Shown here: one piece after another, positions 17,711-26,011 of the stretch
Position numbering within the stretch: the first letter of the stretch is position 1
How the letters are laid out: the number at the start of each line of letters is the position of its first letter
Assembly (NCBI RefSeq): GCF_052180275.1
Contig: NZ_CP197465.1
Span: forward strand, 1,922,001 to 1,986,000
Direction: 5' to 3'
DNA: 64,000 nucleotides
From: Kumtagia sp052180275
Lineage (GTDB): Bacteria > Pseudomonadota > Alphaproteobacteria > Rhizobiales > Rhizobiaceae
The notes under the pieces: model-generated
What the model was told of the DNA's origin: nothing
The model's input: only the letters and a program-made list of their open reading frames with translations
Databases searched by the model: none
Position numbers and translations under genes: made by a program

Positions 17711-17738
17711 GTTGGACGTCTTGTCCATATTATGGACA
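17711..17738. promoter_or_regulatory. Probable IclR operator, site 3, with an extra half-site
   Basis: GTTGGACG-TCT-TGTCCATA (17711-17729) matches sites 1 and 2. A further TATGGACA half-site (17731-17738) follows at once, so the right arm is shared by two overlapping palindromes. It lies about 90 bases upstream of the bicupin start. Confidence 0.68.
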
Positions 17739-17816
17739 TCCCCCAGTTGGAGGTTTGGGTTTTGGGGTGGGGGCACGATGTCAAAATCTATCAAAAATAC
17801 AGCGGAGGAGACTGAG

Positions 17817-18800
17817 ATGAAGTTGTGGAAAAGCGGACTGGCCATGATGGCCGCGCTGGCGATCGGGGGGGTAGCTTCTACCGGCGCTCTCGCGCAGACC
17901 GTATTCACCTGGACGCCGAAGCCGGTGGCGCTGGCGCCATACAAGGCGCCGAACAAGCCGCGCACGACGATAGCGGAAGTGCGCGCCAAGATATCGCCCG
18001 CCAATCAGTCCAAGACGTGGCACCAGAAGGTCGTCAGCGACCAGCACCTGCAGGCTTCATGGGTGCAGTTGGCGGTCGGTGACCAGTCGCCGGCCATGTT
18101 CATATCGGACACCCGCGCGGGCTTCATCGTGTGGGAGGGTGAAGTCGAGTTCACGATCGGGAGCCAGGCGCCGTTTATCGCCACCAAGAGCTCCATGGTC
18201 CAGGTGCCCGCGCGCACGCAGTTCCAGATGAAGAACGTCGGCGCGGTGCCGTCCCTGCACTTCGAGGTTTTCACCGCGGACGCCAAGATCACTTACCCGC
18301 AGTTGGCGGCAAGCTTGCCGAAGCCGCAGCCGGGGATGACTTGGGCGCTGACGCGGCAGGATCCGGGTGCGGAAGCCCTTAACCCCCCTGGGGTGACGAC
18401 CAACGTGACTACCAGGAATTTCATCGCTCAGCCCGGTGCGTTCCAGTTCGTGGTCGCTCCCAGCCTGTTTGTGAATTCGATCCGCGGTAGCGCGCCCAAC
18501 TGCAATATGCAGTCCCCCACGGCGCTCGGACACAGGCACATCAACTATGGTGAATTCTGGTTCATCATGGAAGGTCAGATCCAATACAATCTCGAAGGCT
18601 TGGACGGCTTCGTCTCGGAAGCTGGCGATATCGTCTATGTCCCGGCCGGCCGCTGGCATTCGGCAGCGAACTATTGCCCGGGGAACGACACGCGGATTGC
18701 CATCAATCCCTTCCCGACCGGCACGCATAACTGGCCGCCGACGTCCAGCCAGCCCAACCCCCCGTTGCCTCCGATCTCGGGCGCGGGCTGGCTCGATTGA
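17817..18800 (+). CDS. Secreted bicupin protein
   Basis: 327 aa. GGAGGAG 6 bases upstream fixes the ATG at 17817, giving a clean signal peptide (MKLWKSGLAMMAALAIGG ... ALAQ). Two cupin barrels follow. The first (about 60-150) has weak metal ligands. The second (about 190-300) has GHRHINYGEFWFIMEG and DIVYVPAGRWHSA, a good metal-binding set (HxH...E...H). Bicupins include quercetinase-like dioxygenases, oxalate decarboxylases and isomerases. The export signal places it in the periplasm, where the TRAP system would meet its product or substrate. Exact activity unknown; IclR operator site 3 lies upstream. Confidence 0.78.
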   Translation: MKLWKSGLAMMAALAIGGVASTGALAQTVFTWTPKPVALAPYKAPNKPRTTIAEVRAKISPANQSKTWHQKVVSDQHLQASWVQLAVGDQSPAMFISDTRAGFIVWEGEVEFTIGSQAPFIATKSSMVQVPARTQFQMKNVGAVPSLHFEVFTADAKITYPQLAASLPKPQPGMTWALTRQDPGAEALNPPGVTTNVTTRNFIAQPGAFQFVVAPSLFVNSIRGSAPNCNMQSPTALGHRHINYGEFWFIMEGQIQYNLEGLDGFVSEAGDIVYVPAGRWHSAANYCPGNDTRIAINPFPTGTHNWPPTSSQPNPPLPPISGAGWLD

Positions 18801-18812
18801 TCTTGCAGATGG

Positions 18813-18833
18813 CCCGTCCTCATCGAGGGCGGG
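18813..18833 (+). terminator. Hairpin after the bicupin gene
   Basis: CCCGTCCTC-ATC-GAGGGCGGG forms a 9-bp stem with one G-T pair, 12 bases after the stop codon. It lacks a T tract, so it may terminate weakly or protect the 3' end. Confidence 0.5.
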
Positions 18834-19086
18834 TCGCTGGTCTCGTCCATCGGTGGTGAATGCGGATGCGGCGACCCCGTGACTTCCGAAGCTGCGTTCG
18901 TCGCAGCTGCAGCAATGGGTAGTCTCGTTGCCGTCGGCGCAGCGCTCACCGCGGTGATCAAACTAAGCAACATGCCCGTCGCCTCGATGGCCAAGGGCTA
19001 AATTCACGTACTGCCGGTCCTGTCCCTGATTGGTGACAGTCCTGTATCCTGGTTCCTTTGTGAACTATTCTTGGGAGGATAAATTT

Positions 19087-20082
19087 ATGAAAGCACTGCT
19101 TCTAACTGCGGCACTTCTGGGAGGTCTCTTGGCTGCCGCTCCGGCCATGGCTGAGAATCCGCGCCTGGGCTACGTACCCACAGAAGATCATCCGGTCGGA
19201 CAGGCGTCGCGTCATTTTGCGAAGCTGGTGGAAGAGAAAACCGGTGGTCGCATCAAAATCGACACATTTGGCAACGGGCTGCTCGGTAGCGAGCCCGAAA
19301 TGCAGGCGTCGGTTCAGGCCGGGTTCATCGACATCATGGTCGGCCCGACGCCCAACCTGGTCGGCGTCGTTCCGGAGTTCATGATCTACGACCTGCCGTT
19401 CTTCTACAAGGACTTCGCTGCTGTGGATGCCGTCATGGACGGCGACGTCGGCAAGGAGCTGTTTTCCAAGCTGCAGGAAAAGACCGGCATCGTCGGGCTG
19501 GCTTGGTGGGATAACGGTTTCCGCCACATGACCAACAAGGTTCGTCCGGTCAACACGGTGGAAGACATGGCCGGGATCAGTATTCGAGTGATCCCCAATC
19601 CGTTGTTCATTGCAACCTGGACGGCGTTGGGAACCAATCCGACACCCCTTCCCTGGCCGGAGCTGTACAGCGCCCTCGAAAGTGGCGCCGTCGATGCCCA
19701 GGAGACGCCGTACGCTCTGATCTATACTGCCAGGTTTTATGAGGTTCAGAAGTATCTGGCCAAGACGGGCCATGTCTATACGCCGTTCGTTCTTCTTGCC
19801 AGCCAGAAATGGTTTGCAAGCCTGTCCGATGAGGACAAGGCAGCCGTCATGGAAGCGGCAAAGGAATCGGCAGCCTTCCAGCGGGATATCTCTCGCAAGG
19901 CGGCGACGGAGTTGGAAGGGAAGCTCAAGGAGAACGGCTTCGAGATCACCCAACCCACGCCTGAAGCGCTTGCAGCCATGGCTGAGCGCGTCGCGCCTGT
20001 CGTGAAAGAGTACAGCGAAAAGATCGGAGTCGAGCTGGTCGAGAAAGCGCGCGCCGATATGGCCGCGGTTGCCAAGCCGTAA
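19087..20082 (+). CDS. dctP: TRAP transporter substrate-binding protein (DctP)
   Basis: 331 aa starting at ATG 19087 after GGGAGG. A signal peptide (MKALLLTAALLGGLLAAAPA-MA) leads into a DctP fold: HPVGQASRHFAKLVEEKTGGR, GTNPTPLPWPELYSALESGAVDAQE and YTPFVLLASQKWF. The Arg in KVRPVNTVEDMAGISIRVI is in the position that usually pairs with a substrate carboxylate. No DctQ or DctM gene adjoins; the partner pair is at 7517-9336. It is probably the receptor of that split system. A weak operator-like sequence (TGGTGACA...TGTATCC) lies just upstream near 19030-19052. Confidence 0.92.
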   Translation: MKALLLTAALLGGLLAAAPAMAENPRLGYVPTEDHPVGQASRHFAKLVEEKTGGRIKIDTFGNGLLGSEPEMQASVQAGFIDIMVGPTPNLVGVVPEFMIYDLPFFYKDFAAVDAVMDGDVGKELFSKLQEKTGIVGLAWWDNGFRHMTNKVRPVNTVEDMAGISIRVIPNPLFIATWTALGTNPTPLPWPELYSALESGAVDAQETPYALIYTARFYEVQKYLAKTGHVYTPFVLLASQKWFASLSDEDKAAVMEAAKESAAFQRDISRKAATELEGKLKENGFEITQPTPEALAAMAERVAPVVKEYSEKIGVELVEKARADMAAVAKP

Positions 20083-20096
20083 AGGTCTTGTTGCGT

Positions 20097-20119
20097 CGGA
20101 GCCAGGTTCGCCTGCTCCG
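20097..20119 (+). terminator. Hairpin after dctP
   Basis: CGGAGC...GCTCCG with an inner AGG/CCT extension around a TTCG loop makes a stable stem 15 bases after the dctP stop. No U tract follows. Confidence 0.45.
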
Positions 20120-20307
20120 GCGTCCATTTGCAGAAGCATAGGGCGTTTGATTCGGCTTGAAGCCGCAGGCAGTGCGCGCGGTGTTAGGACTCACCGCAAA
20201 CACCAAGGTTCAACATATCGACGTTGCGCCTGCGCTCCAATCCGGCTTCCTGCTTCCGGGGTCGACCGGCATCGCTACCTCTCAACTTCAAATTGGGGAC
20301 AACTAAA

Positions 20308-22467
20308 ATGAGAACCACTCTCTTCTCCTCCAAGCGTTTCGCCTCGGCACTTCTGGCCGCGACGGCGATGACGCTGGCTTCGGCGCCGGTCTGGGCCGAC
20401 GACAACTTCGCAAACGTCTCGCAGACCGGCGCCGGCAACACCGGCATCGTGGTGCAGGGGGCCGGCGACGAGAACGAACTCGGCACCGCGACGGACGCGG
20501 CCAGCCAGAACGGCTCGGGCAACAGCCTTGACGTCGAACAGGCCGGCAATCGCAACCAGGTCGGCACCCGCGGCAGCGGGCTCGACCAGACCGGCAACGG
20601 CAACGTGCTGGTCATCGACCAGACGTCCGACGGCAACCGCGTCAACCAGATCAACCAGAGCAGCGGAAGCGATCCGGGGACGCTCAACAGCGTGACGGTC
20701 ACCCAGCAGACCGCGCCGGGCGAGCCGGTCGACGGCCTCTCGACGGTCACGGGCATCGCACAGACGCATGTCTCGGGTGCGGCCAACACTGTGGCCATCA
20801 CCCAGACCAGCGAAGGCGCCGGCGGCAACATCATCGGCACCGGCGACGCCGACTCCGTCGCTGGCGGCGTGACGCAGACAGGCGGCGGCAACGACGCCAA
20901 TCTGAGCCAGAGCGGCGAAGGCAACCGCATCGGCACATCGCTGCAGGACGGTCAGGGCAATGCGACCGTCATCAGCCAGGACGGCAACGGCAACGCGATC
21001 GGCGGCTCGCAGGTCGGTGACGGCAACACCGCGGACGTATTGCAGGTCGGCAACTCCAACGGCAATGCCGGCTTCGGCCTGTTCGTCACCTCCAACTCGT
21101 CGGTCACACAGGGCCTGGTCAAGCAGGCCGGCAACGGCAACAGCCTGCAGCTCGACATCCTGGGAGACAGCAACCAGTCCGGCATCGACCAGTCCGGCGA
21201 TTACAACGAAGCGACGGCGCGGGCGACCGGCAACGCCAACGAGGTCGAGGTTAGCCAGACTGGAGACGCCAATCTCGGCGAGATCGCGGTCGGCGACCGC
21301 ACCCCCGGCAGCGACGGCAATCTGGTGGTGCTGAACCAGGACGCCACGTCCTCGTTCGGCAATGAAGCCGGGATTCTCGTCGATGGAGACAGCAACGAGG
21401 TGTCCGTCGATCAGATCGGCGCGGTCGGCTACAACGAGGGGACCGTCGACATTCAGGGCGACGCGAACGAAGTGGCAGTCGACCAGAACGGCAGCAACCA
21501 GGGCGAGGTGTTCGTCATCGGAAACGGCAACGCCGCGACGCTCGACCAGGACGGCGCCGTCAACAGCGCGCTGATCGAGATCTACGGGAACGACAATGAC
21601 TTCGCGCTCGACCAGGACGGCACCTTCAACGAGGCGACGGCGCGGGCGAGCGGTGACGGAAACGAGGTCGCGCTGGGTCAGACAGGCGGCACGAATATCG
21701 GCCAGGTCCTGATCGGCGACCGGAACGGCGGTAGCAACGACAACGTGGTCGACCTGAGCCAGGACAGCGGCCTCACCTTTGGCAACGAAGCGGAAATCCT
21801 TGTCGATGGAAATGCCAACACGGTGACCGCCGACCAGATCGGTGTGACCGGCGGCGACTACGGCAACAACCTGCTTGTCGACATCCTCGGCAACCAGAAC
21901 GGCGTGGCGGTCGATCAGGACGGCAGAAACGGGGGTACCGTGTTCGTCAACGGTAACCTGAACTCGGCGTCGCTCGACCAGGACGGCTCCGACAACACCG
22001 CCTTGGTCGATATTCTGGGAGACAGCAACCAGCTCGACATTGTCCAGTCCGGCACATTGAACGACGCGGTGGCGCTGGCGACCGGCAACGGCAACAAGGC
22101 GCTGACCGACCAGATCGGCAACTTTAATACGGCCACCATCTCCTTCCAGGGCGACTCGAACGGCTCTGGCAGCTTGACGGGCGCCGCGGGAACGCTGGTC
22201 ACCGGCTCTGGCGGCCTCCTCGTGGCGGGCAGGGCGCTTCAGGACTCGTCCTCGGCGCTGTCTGGCAACAGCCTGACCTATGAGGTCGTAGGTAATCTGA
22301 ACCAGTTCGCCTTCGCTCAGATCGGCGGCGGCAACTCCATCACCGGCCTGGTCGGCAACGCCGGCGCATCCGATGGAAACCAGGCCGCCGTGTTGCAAAG
22401 TGGGTCGAACAACGTGACGTCGTTCACCCAGAACGGCAGCTCGAACAACCTCTCCGTCTCGCAGTAA
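20308..22467 (+). CDS. Giant curlin-repeat protein 1
   Basis: 719 aa with signal peptide (cleavage near VWA-DDN, about residue 32). The mature chain is an uninterrupted series of curlin-type units, roughly 25-30, with Q-x-G-x-x-N cores such as VSQTGAGN, LDQDGAVN and VDQIGA. Many core Gln are preceded by Asp, making the chain acidic. E. coli CsgA has only five repeats in about 151 aa. The last about 95 residues form a distinct module (GRALQDSSSALSGNSLTYEV ... NNLSVSQ) shared with the next two proteins. ATG 20308 was chosen because the signal peptide starts there. Likely a secreted amyloid fibre subunit exported through CsgG. Confidence 0.85.
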   Translation: MRTTLFSSKRFASALLAATAMTLASAPVWADDNFANVSQTGAGNTGIVVQGAGDENELGTATDAASQNGSGNSLDVEQAGNRNQVGTRGSGLDQTGNGNVLVIDQTSDGNRVNQINQSSGSDPGTLNSVTVTQQTAPGEPVDGLSTVTGIAQTHVSGAANTVAITQTSEGAGGNIIGTGDADSVAGGVTQTGGGNDANLSQSGEGNRIGTSLQDGQGNATVISQDGNGNAIGGSQVGDGNTADVLQVGNSNGNAGFGLFVTSNSSVTQGLVKQAGNGNSLQLDILGDSNQSGIDQSGDYNEATARATGNANEVEVSQTGDANLGEIAVGDRTPGSDGNLVVLNQDATSSFGNEAGILVDGDSNEVSVDQIGAVGYNEGTVDIQGDANEVAVDQNGSNQGEVFVIGNGNAATLDQDGAVNSALIEIYGNDNDFALDQDGTFNEATARASGDGNEVALGQTGGTNIGQVLIGDRNGGSNDNVVDLSQDSGLTFGNEAEILVDGNANTVTADQIGVTGGDYGNNLLVDILGNQNGVAVDQDGRNGGTVFVNGNLNSASLDQDGSDNTALVDILGDSNQLDIVQSGTLNDAVALATGNGNKALTDQIGNFNTATISFQGDSNGSGSLTGAAGTLVTGSGGLLVAGRALQDSSSALSGNSLTYEVVGNLNQFAFAQIGGGNSITGLVGNAGASDGNQAAVLQSGSNNVTSFTQNGSSNNLSVSQ

Positions 22468-22477
22468 GCACTATCGA

Positions 22478-22497
22478 CCGGGCGGGAAACCGCCCGG
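22478..22497 (+). terminator. GAAA-loop hairpin after curlin 1
   Basis: CCGGGCGG-GAAA-CCGCCCGG, a perfect 8-bp stem with a GNRA tetraloop 11 bases after the stop. Close copies follow curlins 2 and 3. There is no T tract, so it may be an mRNA-stabilising or attenuating hairpin. Confidence 0.7.
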
Positions 22498-22546
22498 CCT
22501 CTCCACGGATAGCGTAAGTCACTCCGGACGAAGAAGGAAACAACCC

Positions 22547-23767
22547 ATGAGGCTCAAGGTAGCACTCTCGACCGTCACCGCGCTTGGCCTGCTGATGGGC
22601 GCCGCCGCGGCAAATGACGGCAACCAGGCGTATACGGCGCAGGACGGGGCCAACAACTCGATCCAGGTCCAGCAGGGCAATGGACCGGGCAACAACCGGG
22701 TCGGCACCGCGCTGGCTCCCATTCTTCAGGACGGAAACGGCAACTCGTTCCGCGAGCTGCAGAGCCTCGGCGGCGGGTCCACAAGCATGGGCGGCAACGT
22801 CGTCGACGCCGGACGGCAGCTCGGCGACAGCAACACGTTCACCTCCAATTACAACGGATGGAACTCCGGCAACAACCTGATCCTGGACATGCTGCAGGAC
22901 GGCAACTCGAACAGCGCCAACGTGTTCCGGAACAGCGGGCAGAACAGCACGGTCAACGAACTGCGCCAGGACGGCAACTCAAACTCGATGGACGTTACGC
23001 AGACCGGCACCGGCAACACCATCGACAGCGCAACGCAGGAGGGCTCCAACAACGGCAGCGGCAGCGTGAACCGGCACAACAAGGGCATGCAGCTCTGGCA
23101 GATCGGCACCGGCAACCTGATTACCGAGGCGTCCATCGAAGGCTCCAACAATCCGGGCGTTCACCCTTCGTCACCCGGTCCGGTGGCGAACCCTGGCGGT
23201 TACGCGGTGCTGGACATCAAGCAGAACGGCGTGGGGAACGGCGACGACTTCTCCACCGCGCGCATGATTGGCTCGGGCGGCAACCAGATCGTCATCGACC
23301 AGCTCGGCGACTACAACCAGTTCAGCGTTCTGCAGGGCGACTTCACCTCGGATACGAAGAACTCCGCGCGGCTGTTCCAGGATGGAAACTACAACGAGGC
23401 GCTGATCGACCAGAGCGGCAGCTTCAATACGATCGGCATGAGCTTCGAAGGGGACTCGAACGGCCTCGTCGGATTGACTGGCGCCGCGGGTACCCTGGTC
23501 AGCAACTCGGGCGGCCTCCTCGTGGCGGGCAGGGCACTGCAGTACTCATCCTTGGCGCTGTCGGGAAACAGTCTGACCTATGAGGTCGTGGGCAATCTGA
23601 ACAAGTTCGCCTTTGCTCAGATTGGCGGCGGCAACTTCATCAGCGGCCTGGTCGGCAATGCCGGCGCGTCCGATGGAAACCAGGTCGCCGTGTTGCAGAA
23701 CGGGTCGAACAACGTGACGTCCTTCACCCAGAACGGTGGCTCGAACAACCTCTCCGTCTCGCAGTGA
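22547..23767 (+). CDS. Giant curlin-repeat protein 2
   Basis: 406 aa; AAGAAGGAAA precedes ATG 22547. The signal peptide MRLKVALSTVTALGLLMGAA is close to that of curlin 3. Repeats are less regular and richer in Asn/Ser than in curlin 1 (LDMLQDGNSNSANVFRNSG, LRQDGNSNSMDVTQTGTGN), and the middle has a Pro-containing break (NNPGVHPSSPGPVANPGG). It ends with the shared module (YEVVGNLNKFAFAQIGGGN ... LSVSQ). It lies 79 bases after curlin 1 and is probably cotranscribed. Possible nucleator or co-subunit; this is inference. Confidence 0.83.
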   Translation: MRLKVALSTVTALGLLMGAAAANDGNQAYTAQDGANNSIQVQQGNGPGNNRVGTALAPILQDGNGNSFRELQSLGGGSTSMGGNVVDAGRQLGDSNTFTSNYNGWNSGNNLILDMLQDGNSNSANVFRNSGQNSTVNELRQDGNSNSMDVTQTGTGNTIDSATQEGSNNGSGSVNRHNKGMQLWQIGTGNLITEASIEGSNNPGVHPSSPGPVANPGGYAVLDIKQNGVGNGDDFSTARMIGSGGNQIVIDQLGDYNQFSVLQGDFTSDTKNSARLFQDGNYNEALIDQSGSFNTIGMSFEGDSNGLVGLTGAAGTLVSNSGGLLVAGRALQYSSLALSGNSLTYEVVGNLNKFAFAQIGGGNFISGLVGNAGASDGNQVAVLQNGSNNVTSFTQNGGSNNLSVSQ

Positions 23768-23775
23768 GCACTATC

Positions 23776-23798
23776 GGCCGGCGGGAAACCGCCCGGCC
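23776..23798 (+). terminator. GAAA-loop hairpin after curlin 2
   Basis: GGCCGGCGG-GAAA-CCGCCCGGCC, the same structure as after curlin 1, with one base missing from the left arm. Confidence 0.65.
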
Positions 23799-23841
23799 GA
23801 CTTCTTCGAGCAACATTCAACCGCATGACAGGAGTTACACG

Positions 23842-25968
23842 ATGACATTCAAGCTGACACTTGTGACCACCACGGCGCTCGGACTTCTGATGGGCGCGGC
23901 ATTGGCGGGCAGCAACAACGAGGTCTACATCGACCAGGTCGGCGACGGTAACTCGGCAGCGATCGTCCAGGGCCAGTCGAACGGTTCGGTGGTTGGCAAC
24001 AGGGCCGGCTATACGACGGATCAGCTCCGGCAAGACGGCTCCGACAACGAGCTGATCATCAACCAGACGCATGACTCGAACGTCAACAGCCCGCCGCGCA
24101 ACCAGATCAACCGGGTGGGATCGCCGGGCGACCAAGCGGGCCTTGGCGTCGACCAGATCGGAAACTCCAACTATCTGCGAATCGACCAGACAGGCGCCAA
24201 CCAGGCTGTCTTCGAGGTTCAGCAGAATGGCGGCACGTCAGCGACGACCGCTTCCAACAACGCAACGATCACCCAGAACGGCGGCTGGTCGGCGCGCGTC
24301 TCCAACCTGCGCCAGACCTTCACCGGCAGCGCAACGGACGATGCGAACGACGTCACCATTACCCAGATCGGCCAGTCCTCACGTGTGGGCAACACCAGCA
24401 GCGGCCCGCGCAACGATGGCAGCGGCGCACACCAGACCGGCTTCGGCAACGAGCTGACGATCATCCAGACGGGTAACTCGCAACTCGTCTATACGGCGAC
24501 ACAGACCAACAACCTCTCAGCCGGCGGCGCCAACACGGCGAACATCAGCCAGGGCGGCGGCAACGGCAACCAGCTTCGCGAACTGAGCCAGGTCAATACG
24601 GGCGCGGCGGACAACACTGCGACGCTGATCTTTTCCGGCGACGGCAATGGCGCGATCTCCGGTGTCCTGACGGGGCCGGCCCTCGCTGTCGGAGTGCTTC
24701 AGTCGCGCGTTCGCCAGACCGGCGAAGGCAATGACATCAGCTATGTCGTCAGTGGCGACGACAACCTGTTCGGTCTCGTCCAGGACGGGGTCGACAACTG
24801 GATCGCTGGTACTGTGGACGGAAACGCCAATCAGGTCGCGATATCGCAGGAGGGCGACGGCAACAGCGCAGAACTTGAGATCCTCGGAGACAGCAACCAG
24901 TTTGGTATTACCCAGATTGGCGAAGGAAATGAGGCGCTGGCGTTTGCGAATGGCAACGCCAACGAACTCGCGCTGAGCCAGATCGGAATTGCCAATCTCG
25001 GCGAGATCCTGATCGGCGACCGGACCGCCGGCAGCAGTGACGACAATGTGGTGGTCCTGAACCAGGACAGCCTCGCCTCGTTCGGCAATGTTGGCGAGAT
25101 CTACGTCGATGGGAACGCCAACACGATCTCGCTCGACCAACTGGGCTTGATCGGCAGCAACTACGGGACCGTCGACATCCTCGGCGACGAGAACGACGTG
25201 GCGGTCGACCAGGCGGGCAGCAATACGGGCGAGGTGTCCGTCACCGGAAACCTCAACGTCGTTTCGCTCGACCAGGACTCCAGCGCTTCCCTCGGCAATG
25301 AAGCAGGGATCCTCGTCGATGGAGACAGCAACACGGCGTCCGTCGACCAACTCGGCTCCAATGAGGCGACCGTCGACATCGAGGGCGACGAGAACGACGT
25401 GGCGGTCGACCAGAAGGGGGACATCAATGCGGGCGAGGTCTCCGTCACCGGAAACCTTAACGGCGTAACGCTCGACCAGAACGGCGCCATCAACAGCGCG
25501 CTGGTGGATATCTCCGGAAACGGCAACCAGTTCGACGTCGACCAGAACGGCGATTTCAACGACGCGGTGGCGCTGGCGAACGGCAACGACAATAAGGCGC
25601 TGATCGACCAGATAGGCAGTGTCAATACGGTCAGCATGACCTTTCAGGGGGACTCGAACGGCAGTGGCACCCTGACCGGCGCCGCAGGATCGCTGGTCAG
25701 CACGTCTGGCGGTCAGCTCGTGGCGGGCAGGGCGCTTCAGGACTCGTCCTCGGCGCTGTCGGGCAACAGCCTGACCTATGAGGTCGTAGGTAATCTGAAC
25801 CAGTTCGCCTTCGCCCAGATCGGCGGCGGCAACTCCATCACCGGCCTGGTCGGCAACGCCGGCGCATCCGATGGAAACCAGGCTGCCGTGGTGCAAAACG
25901 GGTCGAACAACGTGACGTCATTCGCCCAGAACGGTGGAGGTTCGAACAACCTCTCCGTCTCGCAGTAA
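23842..25968 (+). CDS. Giant curlin-repeat protein 3
   Basis: 708 aa from ATG 23842, with AGGAG 7 bases upstream; the frame is open to 23764, overlapping the curlin 2 end, but that stretch is not a signal peptide. Signal peptide MTFKLTLVTTTALGLLMGAA. An N-terminal Ser/Thr/Asn-rich third (to about 260) is followed by an internal degenerate copy of the C-terminal module (ISYVVSGDDNLFGLVQDG, about 300-325). Regular acidic repeats come next (VDQAGSNTGEVSVTGNLN, LDQNGAINSALVDISGNGN) and then the terminal module. Its last 171-nt core is nearly identical to that of curlin 1. Confidence 0.85.
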   Translation: MTFKLTLVTTTALGLLMGAALAGSNNEVYIDQVGDGNSAAIVQGQSNGSVVGNRAGYTTDQLRQDGSDNELIINQTHDSNVNSPPRNQINRVGSPGDQAGLGVDQIGNSNYLRIDQTGANQAVFEVQQNGGTSATTASNNATITQNGGWSARVSNLRQTFTGSATDDANDVTITQIGQSSRVGNTSSGPRNDGSGAHQTGFGNELTIIQTGNSQLVYTATQTNNLSAGGANTANISQGGGNGNQLRELSQVNTGAADNTATLIFSGDGNGAISGVLTGPALAVGVLQSRVRQTGEGNDISYVVSGDDNLFGLVQDGVDNWIAGTVDGNANQVAISQEGDGNSAELEILGDSNQFGITQIGEGNEALAFANGNANELALSQIGIANLGEILIGDRTAGSSDDNVVVLNQDSLASFGNVGEIYVDGNANTISLDQLGLIGSNYGTVDILGDENDVAVDQAGSNTGEVSVTGNLNVVSLDQDSSASLGNEAGILVDGDSNTASVDQLGSNEATVDIEGDENDVAVDQKGDINAGEVSVTGNLNGVTLDQNGAINSALVDISGNGNQFDVDQNGDFNDAVALANGNDNKALIDQIGSVNTVSMTFQGDSNGSGTLTGAAGSLVSTSGGQLVAGRALQDSSSALSGNSLTYEVVGNLNQFAFAQIGGGNSITGLVGNAGASDGNQAAVVQNGSNNVTSFAQNGGGSNNLSVSQ

Positions 25969-25976
25969 CCACGACC

Positions 25977-26000
25977 GGCCGGGCGGGAAACCGTCCGGCC
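25977..26000 (+). terminator. GAAA-loop hairpin after curlin 3
   Basis: GGCCGGGCGG-GAAA-CCGTCCGGCC: a 10-bp stem with one G-T pair, the third copy of the hairpin that follows each long curlin gene. Confidence 0.68.
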
Positions 26001-26011
26001 GCCTTCCGGCA

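Noticed and set aside
18841..19001. Small frame reading GAALTAVIKLSNMPVASMAK between the bicupin and dctP genes
   Set aside because: No ribosome-binding site or start that fits, and no recognisable family.
20275..22398. A 707-aa open frame on the minus strand opposite curlin 1, and a similar 459-aa one opposite curlin 3 (24517-25896)
   Set aside because: They mirror the curlin repeats and arise from the regular codon pattern; there is no start context and no recognisable domain.
20308..25968. Short regular repeats that might look like a CRISPR array or minisatellite
   Set aside because: The repeats are in frame, vary at third positions and encode curlin units; there are no constant repeats with unique spacers and no cas genes.
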